Assembly (NCBI GenBank): GCA_023417065.1 | Contig: JAEZGH010000089.1 | Location: 124,001-188,000 of the forward strand | Source: Bacteroidota bacterium | GTDB taxonomy: Bacteria > Bacteroidota > Bacteroidia > Cytophagales > Cyclobacteriaceae | DNA length: 64,000 nucleotides | Direction of reading: 5' to 3' | Shown here: one piece after another, positions 8,929-16,703 of the stretch | How the letters are laid out: each line of letters starts with the position of its first letter | Position numbering within the stretch: position 1 is the first letter of the stretch | Made by a program: the position numbers and the translations under genes | The notes under the pieces: model-generated | The model's input: only the letters and a program-made list of their open reading frames with translations | The model's database searches: none | What the model was told of the DNA's origin: nothing

Positions 8929-9043
8929 ATTAAACAGAATAGTGGGATGTCTTTCAAAAATCTTCTCCGGCCGGCGAGACCAGGGATGAAGTTTTTGGGA
9001 ACAGGCTCCTTGGATGGCGGTTTTGATCACTTAATTTTACCTT

Positions 9044-9454
9044 ATGAAGATACCCCAATTCTTTGCAAAGACACCAAATCACAAGCGGTTCAGCTATCAG
9101 CCGAGGTTTTATAACCCCGAGAATGAGGAGAGATTGGCGAGGGAGGAGCGCATTCGGCAGGAATTGGAAGCTGCGGGGAAGCTTAAGGCTGAAGAAACTG
9201 CCCGGGTGAGCGAATTAACGGGAAAGGAAGCCGGATACCGCGCAAGGATCAACGGTTCATTCAGGCAGGCGAAAAAAACCGTGAATGCTCAGGCTGATCC
9301 ATCGGCTAACATGTTGCGATTGATGATTTTGATGATTCTGGTAGTTGGTCTTATTGCGTTTCTGCAATTTGGTACTATCGCCCTTTACGGTCTGGCTGCT
9401 GTATTTATCCCATTCTATCTATTCCTGAAATTCCGCAATCCAACAAAAAGATAG
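9044..9454 (+). CDS. Small membrane protein of unknown function
   Basis: A 136-residue protein. The first 25 residues are basic and aromatic (YQPRFYNP at 19-26), followed by a charged helix (about 28-80) likely to form a coiled coil. Two adjacent hydrophobic stretches (about 90-110 and 113-128) could be a membrane hairpin, and the C-terminus is basic. I recognise no domain, though similar small proteins are seen near mutL in Bacteroidota. It is followed by mutL 99 bases downstream; a -7 box just ahead of mutL suggests that gene has its own promoter. Confidence 0.7.
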   Translation: MKIPQFFAKTPNHKRFSYQPRFYNPENEERLAREERIRQELEAAGKLKAEETARVSELTGKEAGYRARINGSFRQAKKTVNAQADPSANMLRLMILMILVVGLIAFLQFGTIALYGLAAVFIPFYLFLKFRNPTKR

Positions 9455-9525
9455 GTTCACCGACCGGCCGGTGTAACAAAACGCTCTAAAGTGGTTTTTT
9501 AGGGCGATAAATTGACTCCGTGCTT

Positions 9526-9533
9526 TAGATTTG
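9526..9533 (+). promoter_or_regulatory. Putative -7 box (TAGATTTG) of mutL
   Basis: An exact TAnnTTTG match 20 bases before the ATG at 9554. No well-placed -33 TTG was found. It lies downstream of the in-frame ATG at 9512 and so supports 9554 as the start. Confidence 0.45.
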
Positions 9534-9553
9534 CATCGATAAGAAGTTTACGA

Positions 9554-11347
9554 ATGGCCGACCGAATTCAGTTATTACCCGATTCTATTGCCAATCAGAT
9601 TGCAGCCGGCGAGGTTGTACAACGGCCGGCATCCGCGGTGAAGGAATTGATTGAAAATTCCATCGACGCAGGGGCGACCCATATTAAGTTGATTGTCAAA
9701 GAAGCGGGAAAGGCCCTCCTTCAGGTCATCGACGACGGCCACGGTATGTCGCCGACTGATGCGCGGATGAGTCTTGAACGCCACGCAACTTCGAAAATCA
9801 GAAAAGCCGAAGACCTGTTTACGCTGCATACGATGGGATTCCGGGGAGAGGCCCTCGCATCAATTGCGGCGGTCGCCCAGGTGGAAATCAAAACCCGCAT
9901 GGCAAGCGATGAACTGGGTACCCTTCTTGTCGTAGAGGGCTCTGATGTTAAGCGGCAGGAGCCCACCGCCTGTGAAAAAGGCACGAGCATTTCGGTCAGG
10001 AATCTCTTTTTTAATATTCCTGCCCGCCGGAACTTCCTGAAGTCAAACCCGGTGGAGCTTCGCCATATCATCGAAGAATTTCAACGTCTTGCGCTGGCAA
10101 ACCCTGAAATCAGCTTTTCTTTGATTCAAACTGACGAGTTGGTTTACGACCTGCCGCAGGGCAAATTAAGCCAGCGGATCATTAACCTTTTCGGAAAGGC
10201 CTATCAGCAGCAAATGGCGGCGTGCCAGGAAGAAACGGATCTCGTCAAAGTAACCGGATACGTTGGCAAGCCCGCTTTTGCCAAGAAGACCCGTGGAGAA
10301 CAGTTTCTGTTTGTAAACCGCCGGTTTATCCGCAGCAATTATCTGCACCACGCGGTGATGAATGCATTTGAAGGATTGCTCGGCGAAAACAGTTTCCCGT
10401 TTTACGTGTTGTTCATGGAGATTGATCCGCGCCACATCGACGTAAACGTTCACCCTACCAAAACGGAGATCAAATTTGATGACGAACGCGCGGTATATGC
10501 AGTTGTGCGCAGCGCAGTGCGCCAGGCAATCGGAACGCATAACCTAAGCCCGGGATTGGACTTTGACGCCGACGTAAACCTCGTGGCAAAGCTGAATGCA
10601 GTCTCCAATGTCAATAAAGAGGTATACTTCGACGAGCGGTTCAGCACCGCGTTGCATAGATCCAACCAGGATAACTGGGAGCGCATGTTTGAAGGGCTCG
10701 AGAATTCGAAGCTGGTTGCGCAACCGGCAGAAACGCCGCCCGTACAAACCCTTAAGTTTGAGAGCTCGATCAACAATGCCGAGCAACCTGCTCCCCTGTT
10801 TCAGCTGCACAATCGCTTCATTATGAAGCAGGTGCGTTCTGGGTTGATGATTGTGGATCAGCAGGCTGCCCATGAGCGAATTCTGTTCGAGAAATATACT
10901 GATCAGATTAAATCAAAGTCAGCCCAAAGTCAGCAGAGCCTTTTCCCTCAGGCGGTTTCTTTCTCGCCTGCGGATTTTGCCCTGGTGCTCGAAATGCAGC
11001 AGGAAATTGAGGCAATTGGATTTCGGTTTGAGATATTCGGGAAGAATACACTGCTGGTAAACGGAACACCGGCAAACCTTCCTGCCGGACGGGAGAAGGA
11101 CCTTTTTGAAGGACTGATCGAACAATTTAAGATCAACCAATCGGAACTGGCGATTCCGATACTCGAAAATCTAGCCCGTTCCCTCGCCAAGCGGGCTTCC
11201 ATAAAAGCCGGCCAGAAACTTGAAAAAGAAGAGATGCAGAGCCTTCTCGACAATCTCTTCGGGTGCAGCAATTCCAGTTATTCACCCGACGGAACGGCTA
11301 CCTACTTTATTTTGGAAATGAGTAAAATAGAAAGCTACTTTAAATAG
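9554..11347 (+). CDS. mutL: DNA mismatch repair protein MutL
   Basis: A 597-residue MutL. The N-terminal GHKL ATPase is intact: ELIENSIDAGA, DDGHGM, GFRGEALASIAAVA. A transducer domain follows to about residue 330, then a linker rich in Ser, Asn and Pro, then the dimerisation domain. Start 9554 (MADRIQLLP) matches the family; the upstream in-frame ATG at 9512 lies before a -7 promoter box. The C-terminal motif reads DQQAAHERILFE, with Gln where nuclease-type MutL has His (DQHAxxExxxxE), and the distal CPHGRP-like element appears as YSPDGTAT. Whether it retains nuclease activity is therefore uncertain. Confidence 0.96.
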   Translation: MADRIQLLPDSIANQIAAGEVVQRPASAVKELIENSIDAGATHIKLIVKEAGKALLQVIDDGHGMSPTDARMSLERHATSKIRKAEDLFTLHTMGFRGEALASIAAVAQVEIKTRMASDELGTLLVVEGSDVKRQEPTACEKGTSISVRNLFFNIPARRNFLKSNPVELRHIIEEFQRLALANPEISFSLIQTDELVYDLPQGKLSQRIINLFGKAYQQQMAACQEETDLVKVTGYVGKPAFAKKTRGEQFLFVNRRFIRSNYLHHAVMNAFEGLLGENSFPFYVLFMEIDPRHIDVNVHPTKTEIKFDDERAVYAVVRSAVRQAIGTHNLSPGLDFDADVNLVAKLNAVSNVNKEVYFDERFSTALHRSNQDNWERMFEGLENSKLVAQPAETPPVQTLKFESSINNAEQPAPLFQLHNRFIMKQVRSGLMIVDQQAAHERILFEKYTDQIKSKSAQSQQSLFPQAVSFSPADFALVLEMQQEIEAIGFRFEIFGKNTLLVNGTPANLPAGREKDLFEGLIEQFKINQSELAIPILENLARSLAKRASIKAGQKLEKEEMQSLLDNLFGCSNSSYSPDGTATYFILEMSKIESYFK

Positions 11348-11397
11348 ACTATGTCCGTAAAAGACAAAGAAGTTGAATCCAGACGAACCCCTTTCCT

Positions 11398-11979
11398 ATG
11401 TTTAGACTGACCCCGGTAGTTAAGAATCTGATCATTATCAACGTTATTGTCTTTATCGGAACGATGATTGCCCCAAGGATCACCTGGTATCTGGCGATGT
11501 GGAATCCGAGAACAGATCAATTCCAGCCGTATCAGCTGTTCTCGTATATGTTCGTTCATGCCGACTTCATGCACCTTTTCTTTAATATGCTGGGGTTTGC
11601 CTTCATTGCGCCGATGCTTGAATCGTTCTGGGGACAAAAACGCTTCACGACTTTTATTCTCGTTACCGGAATAGGCGCGGGCGTTTTTCATCTTCTGATG
11701 GAGTATTTCTTTACCGGAAGCATGGCTCCGATGCTGGGCGCATCGGGAGCCCTTTACGGCGTGCTCATGGGATTTGGAATGCTCTTTCCGAATATGGAAA
11801 TTATGCTGCTGATACCCCCGATTCCGATTAAGGCCAAATATCTTGTGTTACTGTTAGGTGGAATGACTTTTTTGATGGACAGAAGTGGTCAGGTGGCGCA
11901 CTTCACTCACCTCGGCGGCGTTATTTTTGCATTCATACTGATTAAAATTTGGGGACACTCAGGAGGAGGTTATTCATAG
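11398..11979 (+). CDS. Rhomboid family intramembrane serine protease (first of two)
   Basis: A 193-residue rhomboid with six hydrophobic segments. The catalytic dyad is visible as Ser116 in GASGALYG and His171 in AHFTHLGG, and the oxyanion-type HxxxN motif is HLFFN (59-63). Rhomboids cleave single-pass membrane proteins within the bilayer. It starts 50 bases after mutL and ends 2 bases before the ATG of a second rhomboid, so the two are translationally linked. The substrate is unknown. Confidence 0.93.
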   Translation: MFRLTPVVKNLIIINVIVFIGTMIAPRITWYLAMWNPRTDQFQPYQLFSYMFVHADFMHLFFNMLGFAFIAPMLESFWGQKRFTTFILVTGIGAGVFHLLMEYFFTGSMAPMLGASGALYGVLMGFGMLFPNMEIMLLIPPIPIKAKYLVLLLGGMTFLMDRSGQVAHFTHLGGVIFAFILIKIWGHSGGGYS

Positions 11980-11981
11980 TT

Positions 11982-12872
11982 ATGTTCGAAGATTTCAAAA
12001 ATGCGTTCTCGCGTTACAACAATGCGCATGTTCAACTGATATTGATCAATGTCGCCATATTTCTTGCCCTGGCCCTGATACGAGTACCCAGTGAAATTCT
12101 GGGGTTCGGTAATTTCTTTGGGATTATTTATGACCAGTTTTCAATTCCTCCACGGGTAGAGGAGTTCATCACCAGGCCGTGGACGGTGCTGACGTATGCA
12201 TTTGCTCATGATCTGAGCGGGATTTTTCACATCCTGTTCAATATGCTTATTCTCTACTGGTTCGGGAAAATCTTTACCGAGTATCTGGGCAGCGACAAAC
12301 TGATTGCAGTATATGTTCTCGGTGCGATCGCCGGAGCTCTTTTCTATTTGATTGCGTACAACACCATCCCCTTCTATATGGAACGCCTGCCGTCGGGAAT
12401 GGTAGGCGCCTCCGCTGCCGTGCTTGCAATCGTGGTGGCCACGGCTACGCTATTGCCTGACTACACCATGTTCCTCTTTATTTTCGGTCCGGTGCGGATC
12501 AAGTATATCGCAGGATTCATTGTTATCTTATCCTATATTGGATCGACGGGGTCGAATGCCGGTGGAAACATTGCGCATTTGGGCGGAGCCCTGATGGGGT
12601 TCCTGTATACTAAACAACTGCAGTCGGGAGTTAACTGGGGATCGTGGGTTACGGCGACGCTCGACTGGATCAAGAGCCTTTTCCGTGCAAAGCCAAAGGT
12701 GAAGGTCAGCTATCGAAACGATCAGTATAACGAGTATAAGAAAGCATCGAAACCCAACGCCTCAATTTCGCAGGCGGAAATAGACGCAATTCTGGATAAG
12801 ATCTCCGAGGGCGGGTATGAGAGTCTGACGAAAGACGAAAAGGAGAAGCTGTTCAACGCCAGCAAGAAGTAG
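11982..12872 (+). CDS. Rhomboid family protease with C-terminal DUF6576 tail (second of two)
   Basis: A 296-residue rhomboid paralogue. Start 11982 (MFEDFKNAF) is preferred over the in-frame ATG at 11949, because the latter overlaps the first rhomboid and a GGAGG-rich stretch stands just upstream of 11982. Six or seven membrane segments span 15-215. Catalytic Ser144 lies in GASAAV (alanine replaces the usual following glycine), and His199 in AHLGGA. Residues about 215-296 form a soluble tail with SISQAEIDAILDKISEGGYE, the DUF6576 signature seen after rhomboids in Bacteroidota. Its stop abuts the stop of convergent rlmN with no spacer. Confidence 0.92.
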   Translation: MFEDFKNAFSRYNNAHVQLILINVAIFLALALIRVPSEILGFGNFFGIIYDQFSIPPRVEEFITRPWTVLTYAFAHDLSGIFHILFNMLILYWFGKIFTEYLGSDKLIAVYVLGAIAGALFYLIAYNTIPFYMERLPSGMVGASAAVLAIVVATATLLPDYTMFLFIFGPVRIKYIAGFIVILSYIGSTGSNAGGNIAHLGGALMGFLYTKQLQSGVNWGSWVTATLDWIKSLFRAKPKVKVSYRNDQYNEYKKASKPNASISQAEIDAILDKISEGGYESLTKDEKEKLFNASKK

Positions 12873-13937
12873 TTAGCTTTTGTTGGCGAGCTGCCCACAT
12901 GCGGCGTCGATATCCTTCCCTCTGCTCTTGCGTATGCGTGTAGTTATGCCGTTACTTTCCAGCAAGTGCATATACATGTTCAAAGAGCTTTCTGAAGCCT
13001 GCTGAAACTTTCCGTCATCAATGGGATTGTATTCAATCAGATTCACTTTCGATGGGATCACCTTGCAGAATTTGAGCAAAGCGCGCGCATGCTCCTCCGT
13101 GTCGTTGATGCCCCTCCAGACAACGTATTCGTAAGTCACCTTCTTCTTCGTCTTTTGGTACCAGTACCGGAGTGCATCCGCAAGTTCGTCCAGCGGATTG
13201 GTGTCGTTAATCGGCATGATCGACGAACGTGTCTTGTCGATGGCGGCGTGAAGCGAAACGGCAAGGTTGAACTTCACGTTGTCGTCAGCCATTTTTATGA
13301 TCATCTTGGCAATGCCCACCGTCGATACGGTAATGCGTTTCGAGGCCATGTTCAATCCCTTTTGCGAGGTGATTTTGTCAATGGCTGAAATCACGTTGTT
13401 GTAATTCAGCAGGGGTTCGCCCATACCCATGAACACGATATTGGTGAGTGGCCTTCCGAAAAACAGTTCAGCCTGCTCTTTTATCGCAACCACCTGGTCA
13501 TAGATCTCATCGGGGGATAGATTGCGCTGGCGCTTGAGCCGGGCCGTAGCGCAGAACTGACAGGCAAGACTGCATCCAACCTGTGACGAAACACATGCGG
13601 TAATACGTTTTTCAGTGGGAATCAAAACGGATTCGACCACGAGTCCATCGTGAAGCGTAACGGCATTTTTGATGGTGCCGTCGGCGCTGCGCTGCATGTG
13701 GTCGACCTTGATATGACGAATCGTAAAATGGCTTTTCAGCTTTTCCCGTAGGTCGACTGAAAGGTTTGTCATGTGGTCGAAGTCCTTTACGGCCTTATTC
13801 CACAACCAGTCGTAAACCTGTTGTGCCCGAAAGGGTTTTTCGCCGATTTGTACAAAAAACTCCTTGAGCTCGTCAAGCTTTAAGGTTCTGATGTCTTTTT
13901 TCAATGCTGTTTCCACCGTCACAAAGGTATAGAACAC
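12873..13937 (-). CDS. rlmN: 23S rRNA/tRNA adenine C2-methyltransferase RlmN
   Basis: A radical-SAM methyltransferase that methylates A2503 of 23S rRNA and A37 of some tRNAs. The cluster motif CSLACQFC (Cys122, 126, 129) is present, with a nearby Cys115 in ACVSS, GMGEPLLN in the core, and a C-terminal cysteine (DAACGQL) matching the catalytic pair. The ATG at 13937 overlaps a -7 box (TACCTTTG, 13922-13929), so the true start may lie further in, for example the TTG at 13904, giving MKKDIRTLKL as in many homologues. Convergent with the rhomboids, stop to stop. Confidence 0.95.
   Translation of the reverse strand: MFYTFVTVETALKKDIRTLKLDELKEFFVQIGEKPFRAQQVYDWLWNKAVKDFDHMTNLSVDLREKLKSHFTIRHIKVDHMQRSADGTIKNAVTLHDGLVVESVLIPTEKRITACVSSQVGCSLACQFCATARLKRQRNLSPDEIYDQVVAIKEQAELFFGRPLTNIVFMGMGEPLLNYNNVISAIDKITSQKGLNMASKRITVSTVGIAKMIIKMADDNVKFNLAVSLHAAIDKTRSSIMPINDTNPLDELADALRYWYQKTKKKVTYEYVVWRGINDTEEHARALLKFCKVIPSKVNLIEYNPIDDGKFQQASESSLNMYMHLLESNGITTRIRKSRGKDIDAACGQLANKS
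13922..13929 (-). promoter_or_regulatory. Putative -7 box (TACCTTTG) of rlmN
   Basis: An exact TAnnTTTG match on the minus strand, lying just inside the longest rlmN reading frame. No well-spaced -33 element was found. If real, translation starts downstream of it. Confidence 0.35.
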
Positions 13938-13968
13938 AACTCAAAACGGTGAATTTTCATTCCCCCGA

Positions 13969-14391
13969 CTAGTCAATTTTGATAAATACCTTGGTTTCGC
14001 AGGCCCGGGCGGTGTTCGAAAGTATCAGCGTATCGGTTGATAGCTGTTCAACGGTAAAGGATTCGATGATGGTTTTGGAACGTTTGTCGAGTATGTACAG
14101 TGCGTTGCCGGAAAATTTGTATAACAGGTTCTTTGCGTTATTGGACTTTCGGCTGTTGATGATCCTTGTTGTTTCCTCCAGGGTATTGTTTCCTTTAAGG
14201 TGGAGCACCTGGCGGGCGGGGGATGACATAGCTTTCATCTCGCTGACGAGTTCGTCGGAATCAGGATCGCTGACCTCCTCATCCATACAAGTGGTCTGTC
14301 GCGACAGTTGCCATTTGCCAACAATCGATTGAGCCGCCGAAATAACGTGAAGCGAGAGTATCAATAGTCCGGAAAGCAGGATAATTTTCAT
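13969..14391 (-). CDS. Secreted lipocalin-like protein of unknown function
   Basis: A 140-residue protein with signal peptide MKIILLSGLLILSLHVISAAQ followed directly by SIVGKWQLSR, the opening strand typical of small lipocalin-like domains in Bacteroidota. Two cysteines (residues 35 and 132) could form a disulfide. No catalytic motif is visible and the ligand is unknown. It sits 31 bases upstream of the rlmN reading frame and in the same direction, so the two may be co-transcribed, although rlmN has its own possible -7 box. Confidence 0.7.
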   Translation of the reverse strand: MKIILLSGLLILSLHVISAAQSIVGKWQLSRQTTCMDEEVSDPDSDELVSEMKAMSSPARQVLHLKGNNTLEETTRIINSRKSNNAKNLLYKFSGNALYILDKRSKTIIESFTVEQLSTDTLILSNTARACETKVFIKID

Positions 14392-14509
14392 AGCGCCGAA
14401 ACTTTTATGAAGTTACTGAAAAATATATCGCCATAATATTTGGTTGTTGTTATTCGCGCTTTTTTTGAAAACTCACATTTAAAGACGAAATTTTCACCTC
14501 TTTAGTGTT

Positions 14510-15598
14510 ATGACAAAAACCAATGCGATCGTGCTTACCGGTGGTTATCTGAAGACCGGCAACGCGAAAACTGCCCATGGCCTGATCCGGGGAACAGAAC
14601 GATTTAACATCGTTGGGGTTATCGACCACAACCATGCCGGAAAAGATGCCGGCGAAGTGCTGGATGGCAAGCCGCGCAACATCAAAGTCTACGCCTCCCT
14701 TAAAGAGTTCATCGATAAAAGTCCTGATACAGCTACGCATTGTGTTATTGGTGTCGCGACGAAAGGCGGAGTTATCCCCAGGGATCTCCATGATCTCCTG
14801 AAAGATGCACTGCTGCACAACTTCAGCCTGGTAAACGGCTTGCACGAATACGTTTCTGATATTGAAGACCTCGCTGCTCTTGCACGTGAACGCGGGCTTG
14901 AGATTATCGATGTGCGGAAGCCGAAGAAGTTCAAGGATCTTCATTTTTGGACGGGAAAAATCCGGGAAGTAACATGCCCGAAGATTGCTGTACTCGGTAC
15001 CGATTGTGCGCTGGGAAAACGAACTACAACGAGGTTTCTGGTTGAGGCGATGCGCAAGGCTGGCTATAAGGCTGAGATGATTTATACCGGGCAAACCGGG
15101 TGGATGCAAGGTGCACGATATGGATTTGTGTTTGACTCTACTTTGAATGATTTCATTTCCGGGGAGATGGAGCACGCCGTGGTGACCTGTTATCACGACG
15201 TGAAACCCGATATCATCTTCATCGAAGGCCAGTCATCCTTGCGGAATCCGAGTGGTCCTGCAGGTGCGGAATGGATTGTATCTGCGAATGCCGATGCTGT
15301 AGTGCTTCAGCATGACCCTGCTCGCGTTCATTACAAGGATATGGAGTACTATCCTGCGCGTGTAGCTTCTCCTGCTGAGGAGATTGAACTTATACGCATA
15401 TACGGTGCGCCTACCGTGGCGATCACTATCAATACCGGACAACTCACTACCGAAAAGGCGCGTGAGATTGCTGCCGAATATGAAGAAACATTAAAGATCC
15501 CTGCGGTACTTCCTCTGGAAGACGGCCTCGACCGTCTCGTGCCTGTGTTTGCCGCCCTCATTGAAAAGTCCCGGAAATCTGATCACATTACCAAATAG
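14510..15598 (+). CDS. DUF1611 P-loop protein (DgcN-like)
   Basis: A 362-residue cytoplasmic protein of the DUF1611 family. A Rossmann-like N-terminal domain (1-150) is followed by a P-loop domain with Walker A GTDCALGKRTT (163-173) and FIEGQSSLRNPSG further on. Members next to enolase-superfamily epimerases have been described as DgcN, an N-acetyltransferase acting with the racemase DgcA in D-glutamate use; I apply that role by context. The epimerase gene starts only 2 bases after its stop. A long antisense reading frame on the minus strand (14450-15196) is a shadow. Confidence 0.85.
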   Translation: MTKTNAIVLTGGYLKTGNAKTAHGLIRGTERFNIVGVIDHNHAGKDAGEVLDGKPRNIKVYASLKEFIDKSPDTATHCVIGVATKGGVIPRDLHDLLKDALLHNFSLVNGLHEYVSDIEDLAALARERGLEIIDVRKPKKFKDLHFWTGKIREVTCPKIAVLGTDCALGKRTTTRFLVEAMRKAGYKAEMIYTGQTGWMQGARYGFVFDSTLNDFISGEMEHAVVTCYHDVKPDIIFIEGQSSLRNPSGPAGAEWIVSANADAVVLQHDPARVHYKDMEYYPARVASPAEEIELIRIYGAPTVAITINTGQLTTEKAREIAAEYEETLKIPAVLPLEDGLDRLVPVFAALIEKSRKSDHITK

Positions 15599-15600
15599 CA

Positions 15601-16671
15601 ATGACCCGAATTAAAGATATTACCGTCTGGAGTGTCGACCTCGGTAATACAAAGCCTTACACCATCGCGTTCAAGACAGTTACAGAGGTTAAGAACGTCT
15701 TCGTTGAGATTCACCTTGAAAACGGAACTACCGGAATAGGTGCAGGCAATCCAAGTGAGTACGTAGTTGGTGAAACGCTGGAACAAAGTGTCGAGGCGCT
15801 GGAAGACAAAAATCTGGAGTTCCTTATCGGAAGAGATATTCGTGAACTCAACCAGCTGACGTTCGAAGTATGGCGAAACTTCCCTGAAAATCCTGCGGCA
15901 CGCGCAGCGGTTGATATAGCCTTGTATGATGCGTTTGCGAAACACCTTGGTGTTCCTCTGGTGAAGTATCTGGGGCAGAAAGTCAAGAAGCTTCCCACTT
16001 CAAATACAATAGGTATTAAGAACGTAGAAGAAACCCTCAAGGAAGCTGAGGATTACATCAAACGCGGATTCCGGGTAATCAAGGTTAAGCTTGGCAAGGA
16101 CCTCGAAGAGGACGTGGAACGCGTCATGAAGCTTCGCGAAAAATTCGGCAACCAGATTGTCATTCGCATCGATGCCAATCAGGGCTACACGATAGACCAG
16201 ACTATTCAGTTCTACGGCCGGACTTACGACCTCGACATTGAACTGATTGAACAGCCACTGCCCGCAAAGGACATTGCCGGAATGAAATCGCTTCCGCCTG
16301 AAGTGCGTGAAGTTGTCGCTGCGGATGAATCGCTGATCACTCCGGCTGATGCTATCGAGCTGATCAAGCCGCCGAAAGCTGCCGGTATATTCAACATCAA
16401 GCTGATGAAGTGCGGAGGTATCAGCCAGGCCCTGAAGATCGCCGACATCGCTTTGCACGAGGGAGTCGACTTGTTCTGGGGTTGCAACGATGAAAGTATC
16501 GTTAGCATTACGGCAGCACTACACGCGGCGTTCTCATGCGCCAACACGAAATACATCGATCTCGACGGAAGCCTTGATCTTGCTAACGACATTGTCACCG
16601 GTGGATTCAAGCTAAAGGATGGTTACATGTATTGCACCGACAAGCCGGGGCTCGGAGTAGAACGGGTTTAG
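15601..16671 (+). CDS. Dipeptide (L-Ala-D/L-Glu) epimerase or N-acyl-D-Glu racemase, enolase superfamily
   Basis: A 356-residue muconate-lactonising subgroup enzyme. The catalytic bases are KVK (Lys161 and Lys163) and Lys267 (NIKLMK); metal ligands are Asp191 (RIDANQGY), Glu217 (IELIEQP) and Asp242 (AADES). These are the residues of L-Ala-D/L-Glu epimerases, which recycle murein peptide products. Pairing with the DUF1611 gene makes a DgcA-like N-acyl-glutamate racemase the main alternative. Length and motifs are normal. Confidence 0.9.
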   Translation: MTRIKDITVWSVDLGNTKPYTIAFKTVTEVKNVFVEIHLENGTTGIGAGNPSEYVVGETLEQSVEALEDKNLEFLIGRDIRELNQLTFEVWRNFPENPAARAAVDIALYDAFAKHLGVPLVKYLGQKVKKLPTSNTIGIKNVEETLKEAEDYIKRGFRVIKVKLGKDLEEDVERVMKLREKFGNQIVIRIDANQGYTIDQTIQFYGRTYDLDIELIEQPLPAKDIAGMKSLPPEVREVVAADESLITPADAIELIKPPKAAGIFNIKLMKCGGISQALKIADIALHEGVDLFWGCNDESIVSITAALHAAFSCANTKYIDLDGSLDLANDIVTGGFKLKDGYMYCTDKPGLGVERV

Positions 16672-16703
16672 AACGTTCAGGAATTTCTGATTTCTTATAT
16701 TTC

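Noticed and set aside
14450..15196. 248-residue minus-strand reading frame
   Set aside because: Antisense to the DUF1611 gene, whose P-loop and coupling to the epimerase are convincing; the antisense product has no domain.
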